DNA of 64,000 bases from JAHDHW01 sp963793295 (GTDB lineage: Bacteria; Bacteroidota; Bacteroidia; Chitinophagales; Saprospiraceae): contig CAWBZX010000037.1 of assembly GCA_963793295.1 (NCBI GenBank), forward strand, positions 310,001-374,000, written 5' to 3'. The notes under the pieces were generated by a model. That model had not been told where the DNA came from, did no database searches, and saw nothing but the letters and a program-made list of their open reading frames with translations. Shown piece after piece: positions 26,604 to 35,871 of the stretch (positions within the stretch are counted from its first letter, which is position 1; every line of letters begins with the position of its first letter). Made by a program: the position numbers and the translations under genes.

Positions 26604-27068
26604 ATGAAATATAAAATTGCACGGTACATTCTCCTTCTGAGCAGCCTGCTCATGGTTCTTTACGGTATCCAAATTATCCTGATGCCGCACTTTATCAGTG
26701 ACAATCTTGAAGTTTATGCTAACCTCGACTGGGGAACTCTTGACAACATCAGCCATAACCTGGCGAAATATATAACCCTGCTAATACTGCTGCTAGGGTG
26801 CTTCAATATCATTACCGGTGTTGTTGGATTCATTGCCATTTATAAAAGTTTTAAAATAAAAGAGCAATGGCTTTTGTTGGTCATTTTTATAACGAATATT
26901 GTTGCTTATGCTGCCCCGGTCACATTTGACCTGACAACTGGTGTCATTGGATGGATAGAAATTGTTGAAATTGTAAGTTTTTTGTTGACAGCGATGGCAT
27001 TTATAGTTCTCATGGGAGACTTTAAACGTCCTTCCCTTCAGGGTGATAAAAGTCTTACCTCGATCTGA
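26604..27068 (+). CDS. four-helix membrane protein, unknown function
   Basis: 154 residues with hydrophobic helices at about 5-27, 55-82, 92-112 and 118-138. A 'DNISHNLAKYITLLILLLGC' segment enters the second helix. The overall shape is like small DoxX/DUF-type membrane proteins, but no diagnostic motif is visible. The last codons ('FKRPSLQGDKSLTSI') include a chance TGATAAAAGTCT that resembles half of the regulatory dyad. Confidence 0.5.
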   Translation: MKYKIARYILLLSSLLMVLYGIQIILMPHFISDNLEVYANLDWGTLDNISHNLAKYITLLILLLGCFNIITGVVGFIAIYKSFKIKEQWLLLVIFITNIVAYAAPVTFDLTTGVIGWIEIVEIVSFLLTAMAFIVLMGDFKRPSLQGDKSLTSI

Positions 27069-27192
27069 TATTTCTCATTTTAGATTCTTAGAATTCTTTC
27101 AACTAAATGAAAGCAGAAAATGATGATAAAGCAAATGAATTTAAATCCGAAAAATTATTACCCCCTTTAATCATGAACAAAAGACTAAAATT

Positions 27193-27666
27193 ATGAACAA
27201 TCGACGAGGTATTAAATATTGGATACTCATTACCCTAAGTATAGTATTGACATTGCTGTTATTAGCCGGTCAGACTTTTTGTCTAATAAACTATGACGCA
27301 ACTGTATCTCTTGGATTACAAGAATCAGTTGAGGAAGTTACAGAATTGGGGATCGCTTGGGCAAAAGGTTTTGCTCTGGGAGATACATTAGCTTATATCC
27401 CATTGTTGATTGCAGGAATAGTTGGATTGCTAAAAAGAAAAAAATGGGGTTTTTATTCCATGTTTGGCAGTTTGGCCATCTCAATCTATTGGCCCATTGT
27501 TAATCTTTCTGCCATGTTTATTGGAAAAAATGCGATGGCTTTAAATCCTGACAAATATGTCTCATTTTCAATTATCTTACCCTTAATAACAATCTATGGT
27601 TTATGGGGAATGTGGTATTTGTATAACCATCAAAATGAATTGAAAAATGAAAACAAGCCCATTTAA
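27193..27666 (+). CDS. four-helix membrane protein, unknown function
   Basis: 157 residues with four predicted helices (about 9-32, 62-84, 90-112, 122-145). Its end overlaps the Lnt-like gene by 20 bases (27647-27666), so translation may be coupled. It has no motif I can assign. Confidence 0.5.
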   Translation: MNNRRGIKYWILITLSIVLTLLLLAGQTFCLINYDATVSLGLQESVEEVTELGIAWAKGFALGDTLAYIPLLIAGIVGLLKRKKWGFYSMFGSLAISIYWPIVNLSAMFIGKNAMALNPDKYVSFSIILPLITIYGLWGMWYLYNHQNELKNENKPI

Positions 27667-29134
27667 AAAACAAGCATCTCTTTTATTTTTGGGATTTTTA
27701 GGAATGACAGCTTTCGGACTCAATTGGCATTGGGCGATCGCCGCATGGATTACTCCCGTAATATTGTTACGTTATACCCGAAACTCAAAAACACCAGGTT
27801 TTTTAATGTTTGTTTTGGTTGCAATTGTGGCAGGTATCATTTCAAGAACTTGCCTTTCTGTGTATAGCCCGGTCATAGGTTATATTATAAATGGGTTATT
27901 TTTTGGCATATCCTATAGCCTTGCATATCTTATTGACCGATTATTGTACAAAAAGGGTAAGGGATTTTATACCACTTTAATCTTTCCATCGTCAGTGGTG
28001 CTTTTAGAATATTTAGGTTCCCTTTATATGGGTACCTGGGGTACGGTTGCACATACACAATATCCTTTAAATCAATTAACTCAAATCGTTTCTATTACAG
28101 GTTTGTTTGGACTTTCCTTTCTTGTAAGCTGGTTTGGTTCGACTATGAACTGGTTTTATGAAAATAGATCAAATGTTTATTCCAAACGAAAAAGTGTACT
28201 CATCTATGTAGGTATATTTTTACTTGTTTTTATTTATGGGCAAATGCGTATCAACTCCTTTCCGGTTGATTCAAAAAAAGTGAAAATTGCCGCAATCACT
28301 AGCGACCCTGGCCTTCAAAATGTATTTGGATTTGACTTTGAAGCATTGAAAGCTTATTCAGAAAAATCAACTGGTGAAATTCCGGAAAGGATTTTCTCTG
28401 ATGCCGCATCGATTGACAACACGATAGAAAATACGCTGAAAGCTGCTCAAGAAGGAGCTAAAATTATTGTTTGGAATGAATACTCATTGATACTCAATCC
28501 ACAGCAAGTTGATTATTTGAAAGAAAAAGTCAAAAGTATTGCCATCCAAAATAATGCTTATATCCTGATTGCTTATCTCGAACAAAACACGACTTCCAAA
28601 CCAAAACCCCTTAACAATAAAAGCATTTTAATAAAACCTGACGGTAGTATTGGTTGGGAATATTTAAAATCATTTCTTATTCCGCAATCAGAAGCTATTA
28701 TCATTAATGCTGGTGATTTCAAAATACCCTTTGTCGATACAGAATATGGGCGATTAGGCAACGTGATTTGCTACGACGGAGATTTACCAAATCTCACAAA
28801 ACAAGCAGGTCAACAATCTATAAATATCATGCTTGTTCCTGCTTACGATTGGGCGGAGATAACGCCTTTTCATGCACAAATGTCAAGTTTTACCGCTATT
28901 GAAAACGGGGTTTCCCTAATACGGCCAAATGGAAGTGGATTGTCAGCAGTTTATGATTATCAAGGAAAACTTATTGCAGATTTGAACACTTTCAATTCAG
29001 ATGATAAACTATTGTATGCTGATGTTCCTGTCCAGTCAGCTACCACAGTTTTTTCTAGGATTGGGAATATTTTTGTTTATGCATGTATATTGTTTTTAAT
29101 AACAGCCTTGGGTTTAAAGTTTTTTAAAAAGTAA
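27647..29134 (+). CDS. apolipoprotein N-acyltransferase-like nitrilase-superfamily enzyme
   Basis: 495 residues: an N-terminal block of six or more membrane helices (1-195), a carbon-nitrogen hydrolase domain (about 215-465), and one C-terminal helix. The nitrilase Glu-Lys-Cys triad is visible as 'IIVWNEYSLIL', 'WEYLKSFLIP' and 'NVICYDGDLP'. This is the Lnt layout, so acylation of lipoproteins or a related amidase/acyl transfer is the best guess. It is probably an accessory paralogue, since it sits among small uncharacterised membrane genes and differs from housekeeping Lnt around the Cys (CYDGD rather than CYE). Confidence 0.75.
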   Translation: MKTSPFKKQASLLFLGFLGMTAFGLNWHWAIAAWITPVILLRYTRNSKTPGFLMFVLVAIVAGIISRTCLSVYSPVIGYIINGLFFGISYSLAYLIDRLLYKKGKGFYTTLIFPSSVVLLEYLGSLYMGTWGTVAHTQYPLNQLTQIVSITGLFGLSFLVSWFGSTMNWFYENRSNVYSKRKSVLIYVGIFLLVFIYGQMRINSFPVDSKKVKIAAITSDPGLQNVFGFDFEALKAYSEKSTGEIPERIFSDAASIDNTIENTLKAAQEGAKIIVWNEYSLILNPQQVDYLKEKVKSIAIQNNAYILIAYLEQNTTSKPKPLNNKSILIKPDGSIGWEYLKSFLIPQSEAIIINAGDFKIPFVDTEYGRLGNVICYDGDLPNLTKQAGQQSINIMLVPAYDWAEITPFHAQMSSFTAIENGVSLIRPNGSGLSAVYDYQGKLIADLNTFNSDDKLLYADVPVQSATTVFSRIGNIFVYACILFLITALGLKFFKK

Positions 29135-29140
29135 AAATAA

Positions 29141-30007
29141 GTGGCAAAAACAATGAACTATTCGACAGAAATTAAATCAATATTAAACCAAAAAAATAAA
29201 AATGGAGGGCCATTTTGGTCAAGAGAAGATGGGGATATTCATGCTCCTCATGGCAATAGTACCATTGACACTTTAGGCGTTCTCGGAGCACTTGGTGCGA
29301 CTACTAAAGGATACCCAATTCTTTCAGAAATCATGGACTTTGTCTTCAAATATCAAATGCCTGATGGCAGTTTCAAGTACTCCAAAACAAGTTCAAAATT
29401 TCCTTGTATGACTGCACGTATTCTTGCAGCATTCGGGCGACTTGGAAAAACAGATAAAAGAGTTGAAAAAAGCTATCAACAACTTTTGGATACCCAATGG
29501 TCTGACGGTGGATGGAGATGCAATACCGTAAAACTTGGAAAATCTCCGCAGACCGATTCCAGCAATCCGGGAACTACTTTGTATGTCTTAGACGCTTTTC
29601 GCTTTAGAAAAAATAGCAAAAAGGAAATAGACCAATTAAGTAGAGGGGTTGAATTTCTATTACAACATTGGGTTACCCGAAAACCTTTAGGGCCCTGTTT
29701 TTTTGGAATAGGCTCCCGTTTTTTTCAAATTGAATTTCCATTTTTAAGATACAACTTATTCTACTACGTCTATATCCTTTCTTTTTATAACAAAGCGCTT
29801 AAAGACCATAGATTCCAGGAAGCTTTCCAGATGATTTTGAAAAAAACAAAAAACGGAAAAATAATACTTGAAAATCCACATCACAGTTGGAGGAAATTCG
29901 ATTTTGCTAAGAAGGGACAAGTCAGCGAATTGGCAACAGAACATTGGATAACAATCACAAAGAATTTGGCCTCAAAAAATAATCCTCCAACTGCCAAAGC
30001 TAAGTAA
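29141..30007 (+). CDS. prenyltransferase/squalene-cyclase-like alpha-alpha barrel protein
   Basis: 288 residues, start uncertain (GTG 29141; ATG a few codons in). It has the helical QW-like repeats of terpene-cyclase/prenyltransferase beta-subunit folds: 'QMPDGSFKYSKTSSKFPCMT', 'LDTQWSDGGWRCNTV', 'NPGTTLYVLDAF'. Typical catalytic DXDD is not seen, so it may be a binding or structural relative. It starts 6 bases after the Lnt-like gene, in the same operon. Confidence 0.6.
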   Translation: MAKTMNYSTEIKSILNQKNKNGGPFWSREDGDIHAPHGNSTIDTLGVLGALGATTKGYPILSEIMDFVFKYQMPDGSFKYSKTSSKFPCMTARILAAFGRLGKTDKRVEKSYQQLLDTQWSDGGWRCNTVKLGKSPQTDSSNPGTTLYVLDAFRFRKNSKKEIDQLSRGVEFLLQHWVTRKPLGPCFFGIGSRFFQIEFPFLRYNLFYYVYILSFYNKALKDHRFQEAFQMILKKTKNGKIILENPHHSWRKFDFAKKGQVSELATEHWITITKNLASKNNPPTAKAK

Positions 30008-30107
30008 AGACATTGTTCATTTTATCAAATTGAACGAATTTCAATATCTATTTGAATTTGAATTTGAAACATAAAAATTATCATTGTCGATTGCAATGTG
30101 ATCTAGT

Positions 30108-30815
30108 ATGAAAAGACTTCAAAAATTTATTTCTACTAACAGATTTCAATATAAAATCTTTGCAGCCTTAGTGATCGGAGTGCTGGGAATGACAGGAATA
30201 TTGAAATATTCAAATCCTTCATTTTTTCAAAGATTTATTGGTGAAATAAATCCAATAATCGCAATTCTTGGCAGTGGAATTTTAGGCCTTTTATTGTTCT
30301 CCTTTTTGCTTGTTAAAAGGTGGTTTATCATTTGTAAAAAGGAAAATTTCAAAAAGGCGTTTCGTTATGCCTGGTTGGTGGTAGTATTTGCATCCATCGC
30401 TATTTTGATCGATTGGGAGATTGTTTATCCGGAGGATATGAATATTCCATTTCCTGAATCCCTGTTATTTTATCCGGCTATTGGTTTTTTTGTTGAAATC
30501 GTTTTTCATGTTTTGCCCCTGACGGTGCTTATGTTTTTGTTGACTTCTATTTTTAAAAATGCCAATCGCGAAAAGCTGATTTGGCTTTGTATTGTAATTG
30601 TAGCGGTGTTGGAGCCTGTTTATCAAATCCTGTTTATGGAGTCATTCCCAGGCTGGGCAATAGTTGCTGTTGGCGTTAACCTGTTTTTATTCAATTTAAC
30701 ACAATTGGTAATTTTTAAAAAATATGATTTTATCTCCATGTATTCGTTCCGGCTTATCTATTACCTAATCTGGCATATCGGATGGGGATATTTTCGTTTA
30801 GAATTGCTTTTCTAG
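30108..30815 (+). CDS. polytopic membrane protein, unknown function
   Basis: 235 residues with seven likely membrane helices. 'FVEIVFHVLPLT' and 'LIWHIGWGYFRLELLF' have acidic and His residues in helices, slightly reminiscent of CPBP-type membrane proteases, but the EExxxR motif is missing. The gene is single, followed by an orphan dyad pair at 30841-30875. Confidence 0.5.
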   Translation: MKRLQKFISTNRFQYKIFAALVIGVLGMTGILKYSNPSFFQRFIGEINPIIAILGSGILGLLLFSFLLVKRWFIICKKENFKKAFRYAWLVVVFASIAILIDWEIVYPEDMNIPFPESLLFYPAIGFFVEIVFHVLPLTVLMFLLTSIFKNANREKLIWLCIVIVAVLEPVYQILFMESFPGWAIVAVGVNLFLFNLTQLVIFKKYDFISMYSFRLIYYLIWHIGWGYFRLELLF

Positions 30816-30840
30816 TTTTAAAAGGAAAACTGTTTTAAAG

Positions 30841-30875
30841 TGACTAAGATCATCCTGGCAGGGTGATAAAAATCA
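30841..30875. promoter_or_regulatory. FNR-like dyad pair without a clear -7 element
   Basis: TGACTAAGATCA (30841-30852) and TGATAAAAATCA (30864-30875) have centres 23 bp apart. No good -7 octamer lies 35-38 bp to the right. Leftward, AAAACTAG ending at 30812 is one base off the CCAACTTG type but would be antisense to the end of the 30.1-kb gene. The zinc-ribbon paralogue at 31045 is the nearest rightward gene, 170 bases away. Confidence 0.5.
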
Positions 30876-31044
30876 GGTCATTAGAATTAATTCTTTATTA
30901 AAATTACATAAGAGGTGCTTTGGCTTTGGGGAATGTTGTTAAAACACACGAAACACTTTTCATGAAATTAGTTTAGTGGGAGATTCTCAGACGATACGTC
31001 TGAGGAGGTTTTAAATTTTAAATTTTTTTAAAAAAGAGAACTCC

Positions 31045-31284
31045 ATGGAAAAGTTTTGTCAAAGTTGCGGAATGCCCATAAATAACAATCCACAGCCATT
31101 AGTCACAACTACAAATAGCAATATAAGTGCTAAATATTGTAGTTGCAGCTACGAAGTAAGTCAATTTACCCAATCTGAGGTGGAATCTAAAGAAATCCAA
31201 TCTTTTAATATTGAAAAAATGAAAGAAGAGGGAATGCCTCGGTTTTTGGATTGGTTGTCTGCCCGTGGGATTTCCAGGTTGTAG
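31045..31284 (+). CDS. degenerate paralogue of the zinc-ribbon protein
   Basis: 79 residues, clearly a paralogue of the gene at 25903: shared 'MEKFCQSCGMP', 'QSF.IEKM.E.GMPRF' and spacing. The second knuckle reads 'KYCSCSYE', leaving C-x-C instead of C-x2-C, and the central region is Thr/Asn-rich. Zinc binding may be impaired. It lies downstream of the dyad pair at 30.85 kb. Either a divergent functional copy or an early pseudogene. Confidence 0.6.
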   Translation: MEKFCQSCGMPINNNPQPLVTTTNSNISAKYCSCSYEVSQFTQSEVESKEIQSFNIEKMKEEGMPRFLDWLSARGISRL

Positions 31285-31395
31285 TAATACAGAAATATTA
31301 TTGGAAATAGGTTAATAATCAATTCCAATATTTTTGCAATACATTGAATTCTCGGTTTTATAAATGGCTGATTATTTTAATAACTAAATTTTAAA

Positions 31396-32122
31396 ATGAG
31401 TACCGATTTAATCAAAGAACAAAAGCAACCTGGATTTACCTTCTATCATTTGATAGAAGGTATTGAAGGTATTTTCATTATAATTGCCTGTTACCTTACC
31501 TTTTTTTTAAAACCGCTGAGAGATCGATGGGGATTGAGCAAAGAAGAAGCAAAGCGAGCTTTGTCCGGAGATGAAATAGTTTCACAACCCAACACTCAAT
31601 TCACCCACGCCATCGAAATAAACGCCCCTTCAGAAAATGTCTGGCCGTGGATTGCTCAAATGGGGCAAGGGCGGGGCGGTTTTTATAGTTATGAAGCCCT
31701 GGAAAATCTGACGGGCATGAACATTTATAACTCGGATGAAATACTTGAAGAATTTCAAAACCCCCAAATCGGGGAATTAATACCTTTTGGTCCGAAGGAT
31801 GCTTACCCTCTGGTTTTATGTGAACCGGGAAAAGCGATGGCGATTGGCCTTGGTTATGACTATGGATAAAAGCATTACCTTTGACCCGGAAGCCTCTTCG
31901 TATCCTTCAAATTATTTCTGTCTCACGTGGTTATGGTATGTTGAAGCAATTGGTACAAACCGTTCCAGATTTTTCTCAAGGAATAGGATCGCCTATAATC
32001 CTTCCTTTAAAAATAAATTTATATTTGGACCGCTCATAGAACCTATTGTTTTTGCTATGGATAGGAAAATGTGTCTGGGTATAAAAAAACGCGCAGAAAA
32101 ATTGACGAAAGGAAAAGAATGA
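31396..32122 (+). pseudogene. SRPBCC/polyketide-cyclase-like protein with a frameshift
   Basis: The first frame starts with a membrane-adjacent head and then 'THAIEINAPSENVWPWIAQM', the SRPBCC signature, running to 'GKAMAIGLGYDYG' and a stop at 31869. The continuation is in another frame as 'TMDKSITFDPEASSYPSNYF' and on to 'IVFAMDRKMCLGIKKRAEKL', the normal C-terminal helix of the family. A one-base indel near 31850-31865 explains it. Intact length would be about 240 residues. Whether the break is biological cannot be decided from this sequence. Confidence 0.72.
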
Positions 32123-32149
32123 ATTATAGCCAAACCGGAATCAAGACTA

Positions 32150-34579
32150 TCAATCCTCCATTTTTGCCAATCCATTTCCTTCTTGCTTCAATTTTTTCAA
32201 AGTTTTTGTCATCTGCTCAAGGCGTTCGTTGACTTTGAAATAAACGGAATCTTCTTCAAAACTGAGTGTACCACTAATTTCATCCCAAAACGTTTCTCCA
32301 GCCTTCGTTCCTGTCAAAATTTCGATACCCTCGTCAACAGATTGGATGGCCCAGATTTTAAATTTGCCCTCGTCGACTGCTTTGACTACCTCTTCTTTTA
32401 ACATTAGATTCGCAGTATTTGCAGAAGGAATAATAACCCCTTGTTTACCGGTTAATCCATGTAGCTGACATACTTCAAAATACCCTTCAATTTTTTCATT
32501 TATACCTCCGACTGGTTGGATTTCACCATTTTGATTAACCGAGCCGGTCACGGCTATTTCCTGCCTGATCGGAAGTCCTGACAATCCCGAAAGGACTGCG
32601 TACAATTCTGCACTCGAAGCACTATCGCCTTCCACGCCGCTGTAACTTTGTTCGAAAACGAGACGGATGGAAAGGTTCAAAGGTTTGTCTTTTCCAAACT
32701 TGTTAAACAAAAACCCAGAAAGGATCAATACCCCTTTTGTATGAACCGCTCCACCGAGCTCAGCTTCCCTTTCAATATCAATGATATCGCCTTTACCGAT
32801 ACTGATACTGGTCGTTATCCGGCTCGGACGACCAAAGGCAATGTCGCCGATGTCAATGACCGACAGGCCATTTATCTGACCGATTTTTTCACCTTCTACA
32901 TCAATCATGATAACTTTTTTCTCTATCAGTTCTTTGATTTTTTCGTGCAGCAAATTGGTGCGATAGATTTTTTCGCGGATGGATTTTTGAATGTGTTCCC
33001 CCAAAATTTCAGTTGCCGATTCCTCCTTTGCATAATAATGAGCTTCCCTCAAAAGGTCAGCGGTTTCTTCCATTTCGGTACTGATCTTTTCCTGGTGATT
33101 AGCGAGGCGATGACCTTGTTCGATCATTTTTGCAAGAGCATTGTTGTTGACGGGGAGTAAATTTTCCTCTTTTTGAACACAAAAAATGTAACCGCAAAAT
33201 TCCTTCAGGTTTTTTTTAGAAGCAAGCATCACGGAGTCAAAGTGGGCTTTTACCTTAAATAGGTTTTTAAAATCATCATCTAATTGATAAAGGAGTTGAA
33301 ACAGATGATGTTGTCCAACCAAAACGACCTGGACATCCAAATGAATGGGTTCGGGTTTCAAACTTTTAATTGTGATAAAGCCCAACTTCTCAGTAGCGTC
33401 TTCGATTTCAATTTGATTGTTACGAATGGCACGTTTTAAATTTTCCCACGAAAAAGGAGCACGGAGCAAGTCATCAATCGGAATAATGAGATAACCTCCG
33501 TTGGCGTGATGCAAGGCCCCTTCCCTGATCAGCGTGAAATTGGTGTTGAGCGTACCCATCACGGACTCTCTTTCAATTTTTCCAAATAAGTTGTTGTAGG
33601 TTGGGTTAAGTTCCACAATGATCGGTGCATTTTTCAGTTCCGAATTGTCTACAATCACATTTACTTCATACCTTTGACGTAGAATTTTTTTCTGTGCATT
33701 CCTTCCGGCAATTTGCATGTTAGGGGGGTCAGGTTGGAGAAAAAAACTCAGGTTTTCGAGAATATCATTTTTCAAATCTTCCAGATGTTCCGGCACTTCC
33801 GGCACATCATTATATTTTTTAAGGAGATTTTCGAGCAATACTTCAATAGCAAAAAGGGCATTATTTTGTTCCAATCCCATTAATTGTTCTGTCGTTTTTC
33901 TTTCGAGTTCAAGTGATTTTTTGACGAGGTTTTGGAGAAGTCCCTGAAACTCTTTTTGCTTTTTTAAAATCTTCTTTCTTTCTTTTTCCGGAAGAAGCTG
34001 AAATTCTTCGCTGGTCATAGCCTGATCTCCTTTTTTTGGAATTGTCATGATTTCCATAGGCGTTCGTTTCAGCACAAAATTTTCCTTCTCAGCTTTTTGG
34101 TTGATTTCGGAAAAAAGTTGTAGCTGCTGTTCGGCAAGCTCTTGTTTGATCGAATTTATATTTTGGAGAAATTCCTCGCTTTCCAGAGTCTTGACCAGCG
34201 CTATTTCCGCATCAATGATAAAGCTGTCAATATCTTTTTTTAATTCAATGGCCAAACCAGAGGGCAAGCGCATTACATTCGGGCAATAGGGGTTTTTGAA
34301 GTTGTTGACATAGCACCAATCGTTTGGTGGAGGATCTTTCTTTGCCATTTCCTTGAGAAAGTGTTTTATAACACTGTATTTTCCGTTATTGTCTGAGGTG
34401 GAAACGTAAACATTAAATCCGGGTGCACGATTACCCAAGCCAAACCGCAAAGCTTTTACAGCTCGCTCCTGGCCAATGATTGCTTTCCGGTATTTGGGGA
34501 TTGCTTCTTTAAAACCTTCAAATACTTCGGGGGAATAGGTTTTTCGAAGTTGTTCTGTGCTCAGCTGATGATTCTCCAT
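32150..34579 (-). CDS. LonB-like ATP-dependent protease (AAA_32/Lon_C)
   Basis: 809 residues: an N-terminal AAA module, a long coiled-coil insertion (about 180-330), the rest of the ATPase with 'GALHHANGGYLIIPIDDLL', and a C-terminal Lon protease domain. Its Ser-Lys dyad is visible in 'GVEGDSASSAELYAVLSG' and 'VGGINEKIEGYFEVCQ'. The P-loop is odd: 'VSTSDNNGKYSVIKHF' keeps GK but lacks the first Gly. This is the LonB-like family found in many bacteria beside housekeeping LonA, probably degrading damaged or regulatory proteins. Tandem dyads lie 58-90 bases upstream. Confidence 0.88.
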   Translation of the reverse strand: MENHQLSTEQLRKTYSPEVFEGFKEAIPKYRKAIIGQERAVKALRFGLGNRAPGFNVYVSTSDNNGKYSVIKHFLKEMAKKDPPPNDWCYVNNFKNPYCPNVMRLPSGLAIELKKDIDSFIIDAEIALVKTLESEEFLQNINSIKQELAEQQLQLFSEINQKAEKENFVLKRTPMEIMTIPKKGDQAMTSEEFQLLPEKERKKILKKQKEFQGLLQNLVKKSLELERKTTEQLMGLEQNNALFAIEVLLENLLKKYNDVPEVPEHLEDLKNDILENLSFFLQPDPPNMQIAGRNAQKKILRQRYEVNVIVDNSELKNAPIIVELNPTYNNLFGKIERESVMGTLNTNFTLIREGALHHANGGYLIIPIDDLLRAPFSWENLKRAIRNNQIEIEDATEKLGFITIKSLKPEPIHLDVQVVLVGQHHLFQLLYQLDDDFKNLFKVKAHFDSVMLASKKNLKEFCGYIFCVQKEENLLPVNNNALAKMIEQGHRLANHQEKISTEMEETADLLREAHYYAKEESATEILGEHIQKSIREKIYRTNLLHEKIKELIEKKVIMIDVEGEKIGQINGLSVIDIGDIAFGRPSRITTSISIGKGDIIDIEREAELGGAVHTKGVLILSGFLFNKFGKDKPLNLSIRLVFEQSYSGVEGDSASSAELYAVLSGLSGLPIRQEIAVTGSVNQNGEIQPVGGINEKIEGYFEVCQLHGLTGKQGVIIPSANTANLMLKEEVVKAVDEGKFKIWAIQSVDEGIEILTGTKAGETFWDEISGTLSFEEDSVYFKVNERLEQMTKTLKKLKQEGNGLAKMED

Positions 34580-34605
34580 ATTTTACTTGGTATTTCGATT
34601 GGTGT

Positions 34606-34669
34606 CAAGTTGGAGAAAAGAACGAAAGAAATAAGTGACTTTTATCAAATATTATATTGATATACGTCA
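34606..34669 (-). promoter_or_regulatory. tandem FNR-like dyads for the LonB-like gene
   Basis: TGACTTTTATCA (34636-34647) and TGATATACGTCA (34658-34669) have centres 22 bp apart. Minus-strand CCAACTTG ends at 34606, 35.5 bp from the proximal centre, the same octamer and spacing as at the DUF2267 promoter. Confidence 0.82.
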
Positions 34670-34724
34670 GTGGTTTAGATTTTTCCCTGGAAGGGAAAAT
34701 AGAAGACAAGGGCAAACTACTATT

Positions 34725-35636
34725 TTATGAAACGTGCTTATTGGTCTCTTTTTGCTGTATTCCTTTCTTTGAATAATAATCTTTGCAGGCTGGTTCTCGT
34801 CCTCTCACCACTCGCAAACCAACCAGTGGTCCACTTGTTTCAGTTACAACGGTTGCCTGATCTTCGATCCCGTCTTTTTCATAATAAATAATCACCCAAT
34901 CGCGAGTCTTTCCAAGTTCGTGAGCGCGTATTGTATTGGAGTACAGCGCCGTGAAATCCCAGTCTTCCAATTCTGTGTGATAAATCGGCAACCAAGCTTC
35001 CTGATCAGGATTAAAACGGCGGGGTGCAATCTTTTTCAATTTATTTTTCACGGCGTCTTCCCGGTAAGTTTTATCTACTTCCAACAGTAATGAAACATCC
35101 GGTTTGCCGGATGGCGCCTGGAGTTCTGCTGCCTGATGTAAAATTCTTCTCCGCGCAAAACCACTCAACATTCCTGCAAGGCCCAGCCGGATAGCATCGA
35201 TTCGTCGTTTTCCAAAACCCTTCAAATTTGCCAATCTACCGTCGTAAGCCGCTTGTTCGAGTTCCTCCAAGGAGTTAAGGTGTAATTCACGGACAATCTT
35301 TTCTGCGGTTTCTTTACCGATACCGGGTATTTGTTCGAAAAGCTCTTCAGGAGTAACCTCTCCCTGCAAACGTTGTAGCAACTGCGACTTTCCCGTTTGT
35401 ACATACTCTTTGATCAATCTCGCGAGGCTTTTTCCGATGCCAGGAATCGCTTCCAGCGCTTCACCGTTTCCTTTGGCAACAGTAATTGCGAGGTTTTCTT
35501 CTCTTTGTCTGATCAATTGGGCTGCGCGGTGATAGGAACGAATGCGATGGGGATTGGCTTTTTGAATTTCCAGCAAATCAGCGATCTCTTCCAGAACTCT
35601 CGCGATGTCCTTGTTGTTTGGAATTTTATTTATCAT
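34725..35636 (-). CDS. PolX-type helix-hairpin-helix protein without polymerase core
   Basis: 303 residues. The first ~170 match the N-terminal part of bacterial family X DNA polymerases: 'IARVLEEIADLLEIQKANPH', then HhH motifs 'LEAIPGIGKSLARLIKEY', 'FEQIPGIGKETAEKIV' and 'LANLKGFGKRRIDAI'. The nucleotidyltransferase Asp triad is missing; residues 180-300 are different and end in 'GREPACKDYYSKK'. It probably binds structured DNA non-catalytically. Tandem dyads lie 80-136 bases upstream. Confidence 0.75.
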   Translation of the reverse strand: MINKIPNNKDIARVLEEIADLLEIQKANPHRIRSYHRAAQLIRQREENLAITVAKGNGEALEAIPGIGKSLARLIKEYVQTGKSQLLQRLQGEVTPEELFEQIPGIGKETAEKIVRELHLNSLEELEQAAYDGRLANLKGFGKRRIDAIRLGLAGMLSGFARRRILHQAAELQAPSGKPDVSLLLEVDKTYREDAVKNKLKKIAPRRFNPDQEAWLPIYHTELEDWDFTALYSNTIRAHELGKTRDWVIIYYEKDGIEDQATVVTETSGPLVGLRVVRGREPACKDYYSKKGIQQKETNKHVS

Positions 35637-35685
35637 GGTTTCTGTTTTTTAAACTGACTGATAACCAGTTGGTTATCAGTGTTTG

Positions 35686-35803
35686 CAAGATACGCGATAA
35701 ACGGGTTTTGATTCAATGATGATTATCAGAAAGGAAGATGATAAAAGTCATATTCTACCTTGACGAACTTCAATGCAATTAAGAGGTTATGATGACTAAT
35801 TTG
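35686..35803. promoter_or_regulatory. divergent promoter with three FNR-like dyads (HhH / SDR)
   Basis: Centres of TGATGATTATCA (35717-35728), TGATAAAAGTCA (35739-35750) and the weaker TGACGAACTTCA (35761-35772) are each 22 bp apart. Leftward, GTATCTTG ends at 35686, 36.5 bp from the first. Rightward, CTAATTTG (35796-35803) ends 36.5 bp from the third. Same layout as the triple at 13.45 kb. Confidence 0.78.
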
Positions 35804-35871
35804 CAGGGAGAAAGTTCAAGATTAGAATTTAATACAAAACATTGTTTTAAACCCTTTTTAAAAAAAAAGTT

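Noticed and set aside
27042..27053. TGATAAAAGTCT near the end of a membrane protein gene
   Set aside because: One half is imperfect, no partner dyad, and it lies inside coding sequence with no downstream promoter element.
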